Under the pieces are notes generated by a model that was not told where the DNA came from, ran no database searches, and worked only from the letters and a program-made list of their open reading frames with translations. Positions 39,501 to 48,500 of a stretch of DNA of 64,000 nucleotides are shown here, piece by piece (positions within the stretch are counted from its first letter, which is position 1; every line of letters starts with the position of its first letter). Both the position numbers and the translations under genes were made by a program. Source of the stretch: Patiria pectinifera (taxonomy: Eukaryota > Echinodermata > Asteroidea > Valvatida > Asterinidae); the NCBI GenBank assembly GCA_029964075.1, contig CM057141.1, positions 1,364,001 through 1,428,000 of the forward strand. The letters are read 5' to 3'.

Positions 39501-42500
39501 AACAGGACAGACACTTACATCCAAGATAGGTTTCCAGTTCAAGCCAGAAGAGCTCATGTAGACCATACCGTTGCGAGACACAGTGGCCGGCGAGGCATTG
39601 TCGATGTTGTGAGGCTCGAAGACAATCTTACAGTTAGGAGCCATGGGGATGCGATCGCCGTTAGCCAGGGTCAGGGTTTTGTTGTCATCCAGGACAGAGT
39701 TCAGATTCTCAATCCAGATGGCGTCCACGGGGCCGTCAAGAACCAGCCACACATGCTCACCTATGGCAAAGTAGAAGGTACATGATTGATATTATATATT
39801 AGACTGTGGACATTAACATATGTGATGCGATCAAGCTAAATAAGACGTTTGTCGACCCTGGTGAATTTTTTTTTTTTTTTTACAGATTTGAAAAGAGCAC
39901 AATCTCAGCATTACTGCTGTGAAAACTGCACGCTGATGCCATCTTAAGTTCAAACATTATGGAAGTTGGAACACCAAGAGATGTGATGAAGTGATGTGAT
40001 GAAGTGGCCCTATTTTGGCCTGAATCTCCAAATATAAAATTCCCAACCAACGACTCATTTAGCTTGATCGCATCACATATTCGTGAAGAATTGAGGACAA
40101 TAATATTCTGTATATTATTCAGAAGTAAAAATTGTTTGGGTTCATTTTTTTTAAATGTATTAATTTTTTTCTTAAATGTATCCTGTTGCATTTTGATAAT
40201 TTGACTGTAGGACAGACTTTTGATATGCCTGGACTATATATCAGATTACCCTTGTTCCTGGTGTATGTAGGATACTTTTCCCATTTTCTATGAAACTTTT
40301 AGGTGACATACATGGAAGTAAATATTCTAGTACACAGGAAAAATATGTTGCAAACCTGCAAACGATGGAAAACATTTCATCTGATGCACAAACTCAAATT
40401 GATATGAGCACTTTCAGTTTTTGAGATCCTTGTATCACTAACAAGCTGTGTTTTACAATGTCAAACTAATTTAAAGTTCATTTCTGTGCATGACAAAAAA
40501 GTTGGTAACTGTAGTCGAGAACTGTCTTTGTGAGGTGTAGATTTTGACATTTATGGCTCATAAAAACAACTTTTCTAACCAAGCCAGATAATTTGTCACC
40601 TAATTATTTCAATAACCCACCTACAATTTCAAATCAATAAACTGAAATTGACAACTGCTGCTTTCTTACCTTTCTTGGCCCTAAGCGTCCGTCTCCACAG
40701 CGTCGAGAAGATCCCATCCGTCCAATCATTAGTGGCGACGTCCAGCCGACCAAACATCTGCGGCGCCGTGATAGCCTTAGGATTCATCCTCATCTCACGA
40801 TGAGGCTCACCGCAATCCGTCATGGCTTTCATCAGCATGTGGATACAGCAGGTCTTACCAGCACCAGAGGGACCCAGGGCCATCATGCCATGACGCACTC
40901 GCTGGGTCTCAAACAGCTGGAGGTCATCAAAGAAACAAACCAATCAATGGTAGTCAGAATGCTAAATGGAAACTGCAAGTTACCCATAAAACATGACATA
41001 TGCTATACATGCAGTGATTATCAGATACTGACATTTGTTGTTTGTGTACAGGGCAAGAGATTTCCATTTTCTACTATGAATAAAAAGGCATACATTTACA
41101 CAAGTTAATATATCCAAGTCCTATCCCCTGTCACAGATTTCTGTAACTTTAAATAAGTCAAATTGCACAGGTGCAAGCAAAACTTTGGGTTTTTTTTTTT
41201 AATCACCCCTATCAAAGTGAAACAAAACTATTCCCTCAAACTCTGCCTTAACACAAGATTTGTACTAAACTTCACTGCAAAAGTACATGTTTATGAAAAC
41301 ACAATTTCACAACACTGGTTCAATAACAATTCCTACTTCCCAACGGCGTTGCAAAATACGCCCAATTATGTTACACTTTCGTAGTAAAAGATGAAGGAAA
41401 TGGAACTTTGGAGGTTTACCAAAACTTGTCTTCATACCCAGCTTTGGCTTCATCCATTCAAAGCCAAAGTCAGAGACTAAACCAAAGATTCAAAAACCCC
41501 TTTACCTGGATGAGTTTGAGACACCATGGGGGGTGGTTGACTAGCCCCGCCTCCTCTACCCTGAGATTGATAGCTGCCTCTAGCTCGGGGTAGCCAGCCT
41601 TGTCTAAGGTGATTCCTGGGAAGAGATCATTGATGAGCGAAAGGAAGAGAGGCTCATCCTCATCAACCTAGGAGAAAAGAGAGACAAATGAATATGAATA
41701 TTCATTAGTAGGTATACTACATATCATGAATATTTGTATATTTGCATACAAAGGATGGGATAGATCATTGGTGAGGGAAAGAGAGGCTTCTCCTCATTAA
41801 CATACAGGAAAAGAGAGAAATAGATATGAATATTCAATAAGTTGGGGTATGAATAATAAATATAATGGCTATTCACATATGTACATCCAAATGAAGGGAC
41901 AGAGAGTCAGCTTATTGGAAGAGGCAGAGAAATGGATATAAATATTCTTTACAAATATGCGGGTCAAATTTCCATAATGAATATTTATAAATGTACATGT
42001 ACTAAATATTTGTATCTGTATAGGAAAAGATTCAAAATATACATGATGCAGTTTGAGTAATATAATTTGTAAGAAGGAAAAGGAAAAACATCTTTCCTTT
42101 TGAGAAACTGTGCTTGTGTTCTTTTGAGACTTATGTGATGGTACATTCTTACCAGTTTGGATAAGTTCATGTCTCGTAGTACCCGCATGACGATGGTAGA
42201 CTCACTATCAGTAGGGTTGGCTCTCTTAGCTGCACCCAAGGTACGTAGGACGGACAGGATGTTACGCAGTCCAAAGTCATAATGCACCTGACATGGAAGA
42301 TGAATTTGCATAATTAATTGGATACAGATAAGGCTAATAATCTGCTGGAGCTGTACCTATGTCCTAAACCTGTAGTGTCTTTACACGAGAGGGATGCACT
42401 TGGGAATTTTTGCCACTCAGGCATCCGAATCCTGTAATAATTTTATCACAATTTATGCATAGATAGGCCATCGTCAAAACTTTTTATTGTTTTGTTTAGG

Positions 42501-45500
42501 CACAGAGTGGAGATTGAGATGATAACAAAAAAAAACAAAGAAACAGCGGTTCTTGAGTTGTAACTTTCAAGGTCTTGTTTCAGTGCTACTTGCGATGCTC
42601 TTCGGCAAGACTAAACACTGTGTAAACAGAGGGCACTGCTATTGTAAAAAACACACACTTGCTGTAAATAAGGCCGTGTTTGAAACAGGCTTCCAGAGCT
42701 ACGGCTATATTAAATGTCAGCATGTGCCAACGTATTTTCAACCAGCAAAGACCTAGACCTAGCTCTAGACGCAAGATTTGGAAGCGGCCTATCACACATA
42801 GTTGGCTAAGGCTACAGATACTATCCATAGTACACATAATGTAAATATCACAGCCACAGCCACTAAATTCCTGATCAGGACACAGACAAGTACTTGACCC
42901 CTACCTGTTTAGTCAACTGTTCCTCACACAGTTTATACAGCGTGTAGAATTTGCGTGCCAGGATGATGTTCTCCATGAAGCCGCAGCTAGCTAGCTTGAC
43001 ACGGATGATGATCTGTCTGTCAGGAACCATCATGGCTACTGTACGGAAGTTGATCTTTAGGTTCTCCGGTAGCTCCTGCCGACCGGCGTAACCAGGGTTC
43101 TGGCAAAAAGGGAAGGAATAATAGTTTTAATCATAAGTCAGTCACAAGTCATCACAAGTCATCACAAGTCATCACTCACAACATGACACATTTTAAAGTA
43201 CATTTAATGATAAATACCAACTAAATTCTGAAGATTGTAAATTGACGAGCTTTATTTACCATTGTAAGGAAGAGTCCAAATTCTGGATTTAGATCCACGT
43301 TGTCGCCATCAGTGAATACAAACACCTTCTTGCGTTCCTTCTTCGCAGTCAAGACGATCGCGATCTGCTGGGCAGCCACCGACAGCACCGGCAGGTCGAT
43401 ACGATTGAACTCATCAAAGCACCCCCAGCTCCCTGACTGAGCCAAGCCTTTGTAGATCCGACCCAAGCCGCGGTAGTCCATCTGATCGGAGCAGTTGAAG
43501 ACTACGACGTATTTGCCCAAGGCTCGTCCCATATCTTTGGTGGTCTCGGTCTTGCCTGTGCCGGCTGGCCCGGCTGGGGCACCACCCATGCTCATGCCCA
43601 GGGCCTGGGAAAGGGTGATGTAGCATCTAGAATTGAAAGAAACATCAAGAGTAAGAAAGAGTGTCTGAATTGGGCATTTTTGTCTTTGGCTATGACCATT
43701 TACAATAGCAGGTCAATGGACAATAAGAAAGCCGTATCCACAAATGATAGTAACAGCCTAAAGCTCTTCAACAACTCATCGTAGGCAATGTGAAAATTTA
43801 CGCCAAATGTTTTGAAGGTAGTTGGGACATCAAGCACAAAATGGTACAAGAAACCAACCTGTTTCAACGATATTGGCAAGAACTGGATTCGAACCAGCAG
43901 CCCCCAATACAAGGTAGAGATGGCTCTACCAAGTTAGCTATCTTGCCCCATAGCGGCAGTCTTTAAAAAAAAGTAAGTGACTTTTTCATTTTCTGAATTT
44001 TCTAACTTTTTTAAACAAATTTTCTGAATATTTTGAACAAATCTTTGAACAAATAGCTGGCTTGCTGATTTAAGTGGAGTCAGATTAGCGCAGTGGTTCA
44101 TGCCTGTCCTTCAACCTCTTTAGGCGTTTGAATTTTGCGAGGGTATTACTGCAGGAAACTTTACCTATCAGTGAGAGGCGTGATGACCAGTCGTTCGGTA
44201 CACCCAAGGAACTCATTCTGATACAGGAAGTCAACGTCGGTAATAGACACCAGCATCTTGTCATTGTCTTCATTGAAGTAGAAACGTGTCTGCTTCAGCC
44301 ATTCAAAGTCAGTGGGGGACTTGATGTGCATCCTCACCTATAAAAATGGTCAAATAATAGTCCAAATTAAGTTGAATTACATGTATTTAAATAAAAAGAT
44401 GCATAGAGGGATGATTGACCAATAAACTGAAGTGAATTGAAAATATACCATGTTCACTGGAGAAATTTCACAAAGACTGCCACCTAAGTATTGAATCTGA
44501 TGTCAGAACACTGTACAATATCAATGACTGTATGTGTATAACAAAAGCTACAAACTTGCAGAATTCTGATAAAAATGATTTGATCTAAGCATGCAGAGTC
44601 TACTCAGTAAAGTTTTGGACATGAAATTTCAGAATCTTGTCAACTACTTTTTATCATTTTCATATGTGTCTGAAGATCCAATTGATGTCATAAATGCACA
44701 TTTATGCAAATAAGGAATTCAACGATAATGTACATAAGGAATTAAGCCATAACATGACATTTTGGCCAAATCAGAGGTTATGTCTTTATTAATCACCAAT
44801 AATTTCCAGGCTATCTCAATCTAACTCACCAAGTCGTCAAAGATATCCCTCTGATGTACATGGATGGTAATGAGCGTCTCGTACTTCCGACGTTCCACCT
44901 TGGTCAGGTTGCGTGTGGTCTGTTCAATCAGGAGGTTCAGTAACTCCAGGAATGCCTGGTTGGTTTGCTGCATGACCTTACGATCGTACTTGGCGTTGAC
45001 TAACGCTTCCTGGGCATCGCGAGTCCAGATCATCTGGATGCCGAGAAGACCCACCTGTTCAATGGGAGACAAGGCACAGGTGTTTAATTGATTGATCATT
45101 TAACCATTTCATACTTGGGACTTGCGCTTCTCTATTCATGAAAGTTTGCTCAACCTGCGGTTTGGACAGTACAATAAGTGTTGCTTTTTACTAAGGAAAT
45201 AAATATGTGCCTTCGGCTCGGGCCATTATCCGCGTCCAGGCCCCTAGCTGGTTTTAAACGTACTTGCTTAATATAAAACCGTCCACGCACATATTTATTC
45301 CCATTCATAACTACCTTTTGGTTAAAAAGTCCAAATAAGTCAAAATACACAAATTTGTAACGATTTTGTTCAACAATTAACTTCATGTTTTGTGAAACAC
45401 CCCTCTGGTCATGGTTATGGTATGTGCCTCGCGTGCGCTGTGCTAGAAATCTCCTTATATGGAAATAGTATAAGCACTGCAAGCCTAATTATTATCACTA

Positions 45501-48500
45501 TGAAAGCATGCCAGCTTGGGCAAAAAAAAAACCATTATGTGCAAGGGAGTGTACTTCTAAAACTTTCTTTCGAAAGCAAAGTCAAGGGCCCCGTGATCTG
45601 GGCCAAATTCCATGGCTCCGCTTACCGTTTGTGAAAAATCCCTGCTTACTGTAGCAGAAAATTCTGTGCTTACGGTAAGCGTATTTCTCAGGTTAGCAAG
45701 GAATTGTAGCTTCTGCGCATACGTACATCCCGTAACTAAGGATTCTGTGCTTACAGAATTTTTCTACTCGCATAGAGATCATAAGCGTGGTATTCTGTAG
45801 TTAGCAGCACTCTTTGGCCCAGGTTCGATTCCTGCCCTGATCCACATGTGGATTGAGTTTTCAGTGTCTACCTGATTCCGTGAGTTTTCCCCAGAATATT
45901 CTGCTGGGGTTTTCCTCCCACATCTGAAACTGCAATTTCTTCTCATGGTCTTCTCTCGACAAGTTCCTTCAGACTTGCGAGCTACTCGTGCCTAGGGCGT
46001 TTTTGAAGAATCCTTGGTTTTATGACAAGAAGTAAATAATAATAACAATAAACAAAGTCCCACAACACAATTTCGCGTAATACGCAAAAAAACACTTATG
46101 AGAAAGGGAGCTTGATGTTACCTGTGCTGGGTAGGAGTTCAGGAACTCGATCAGATTAAAGCTAGTATCTTGGACCGCCATAGCTGCCGTACGGATGACG
46201 CCGTGGACCGATCGCTGTGACATCATCATCAGATTCATCAGCCAGATCTCGACGTTACCCTCAGCCTTGATGGGCTTCTCAAGCTACAAAATATAATGAT
46301 TCAAAAGCAATAATAATTATTGTAAACAAAATAATATTTTTTTGTAAACATGGTTAAATGTTGCTGTGATCTTTGACAAAGTTGCCCATTTTTTTCATCA
46401 ATTTTTTTTATTGAGTTTTCGCGACCGCATTCATCTTTTTAATAACAGACAACATCATAATTTCTTCACAGGTATTTTGCCATGCAGACTCCTAAGAAAA
46501 TTATATGCATTTTGGTAATGACTGTTGTGGACACTATAAATAGGGAACATTTAATTGGTCGGTTTCAACTCAGAACATTTCAATATTTGAATATAATTGA
46601 AAAAATAAACAAGTGGACTTTTCAAAGAATAAAAAATGCTAGCAAGACTCCTTAAGACAATAAAATACATACTTTTGGAAAACGCTTACAAAATGTTCAA
46701 ATTAAAGACTTTTGACTTTAGATCAACTTTATATACCCATTCTGGTTTCCATACCAATTCTTTGTAGTCTAAAGACCCTTGTTATCTTTATCAAAACTTT
46801 TCTGGCATTATATCAACAACAAAAAATCCTAACATACATGTATATTCCTCATTTTGCTTAAATCTTTCACGTCAACAGTGCATAAAATGCACAAGCAACA
46901 TACACAAACAAAATTAGGATTATTCCTGTCACAAAAGGTACATTTTTCATTCATACTTTTCCAATATTTTCAATTTTCTTTCATCACTTTCTTACTATTG
47001 ATTCTAAATTACTACCCAAACCAAATCATCAATCCCAACTGTTCCCTCACCTCAATCGTCTCTCCTTCCTGCGAGATGATAGCCAAGATCTGATCGTAAC
47101 TCTTCTCATGGAACTTGACGTTCTTGGTGTTGTCAAAGATGCTCAGCAGATGGGCCTGGATGGTGTGGGAATCAGAAGCCTGGCCCAGGATCTCCAGCAG
47201 GGCCGGGTCTGAGACAAAGAAGAAACGAGGGAACAACAGACGCTTCTTCTCCAGGTAGCTGCAAGGAAAAGGAAGTTTCAGAATCTTAGAACATCACCAT
47301 CTTTATCTTCTCGTGAAAATGCGCACTTACAGAGTCTTCCATGGAGGGAATTTCCACTTCGATACTGAGATGTCAGTGGGCCCAGACGTTTTTTAAGGGA
47401 GGAAATGTGAAAAATACAAGGAAAGTATATAGCAACAAAAAGAAAGTATATTTAAAAGACAGAAACTCCTTTAATTGCAGGAGGACTTGAACAGCACGTG
47501 GCTCTCCATAACTGCTTCTGTCACAATTCTCTGTGAGTTTGTTTGACTTCAATGGTATAAATTATATGGTCATACACAAAAAAAATAATTTATTCTTCAA
47601 CTGTTTTCTGAAATAAGTACAAAAAAAATCTAACAATATTTTCCAGTTCTCTAATATAACCAGACCTGACATTTCGGAAGAAATATGTGGATATTTGAAA
47701 TGGAAATGACAAAATGTGACAATTATATTTTTATTTGAATATTCATCCACCGCCCAATGACCATAATGTTTTCCCTTATAATAAACACTCTGTTAATAAT
47801 AAAACTCTGGGGATTTTCAAAATCTCAGTTTCGCCCCTGGTTTCAGAACCATTGTAAAAAGTGTAACATCCAAACCAGATGGAGGGACACTGAACTTTGG
47901 TCACACATTTTTTTGGAGGGGGGGGGGGTTATAGTCAGCCACGCAATTGTAAAGTCTCAAAAAGAGGAAATTCCAAGACTTCAGACTTTGTACAGTGTTT
48001 TTCAATGTACAGTGTTTTTCAATTTTAAAAGGCAGATATGGGAATTGAAAATAAAAGAAGAAAATCAGCTGATCCGTTGCATGCCTGCGACAGAAAATGG
48101 ACCCATAGTGAGCCAGAGTCTCCCAGTTCTGGGCTTAAAGATTCCTGAAACAGAAGCTGGATATGAAAAACCCTTGAATGCTGACCTTTGACCAGACAGT
48201 GGTGACCTTTAACCCTTACCCTGTGAGTGACTTCTGGCACAGTTCCAGCTGCTCCAGCAGATGAGGTAGCAGCTGGCCCATGAACTCATCCCCCACGCAG
48301 CACTGGACCACGTTGGTGTTCTCGTGGGCTCGCACCATAATCTTGACCCAGGATTTGTCGATGTTGGAGAAACGTTTGGCTTCCTAGTAGGGTTCAAATC
48401 ATAAACAATAAAACAACGAGAACTCAGTGAAAAACAGAGAATGAATGAATCACAAGAACTCAGGAATATATGGGGCTTTCATCCACAAATGGTACATCCA

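Noticed and set aside
47757-48191. 144-codon plus-strand ORF
   Set aside because: Overlaps a dispersed repeat and an intron of the opposite-strand dynein gene; no recognisable domain or codon pattern.
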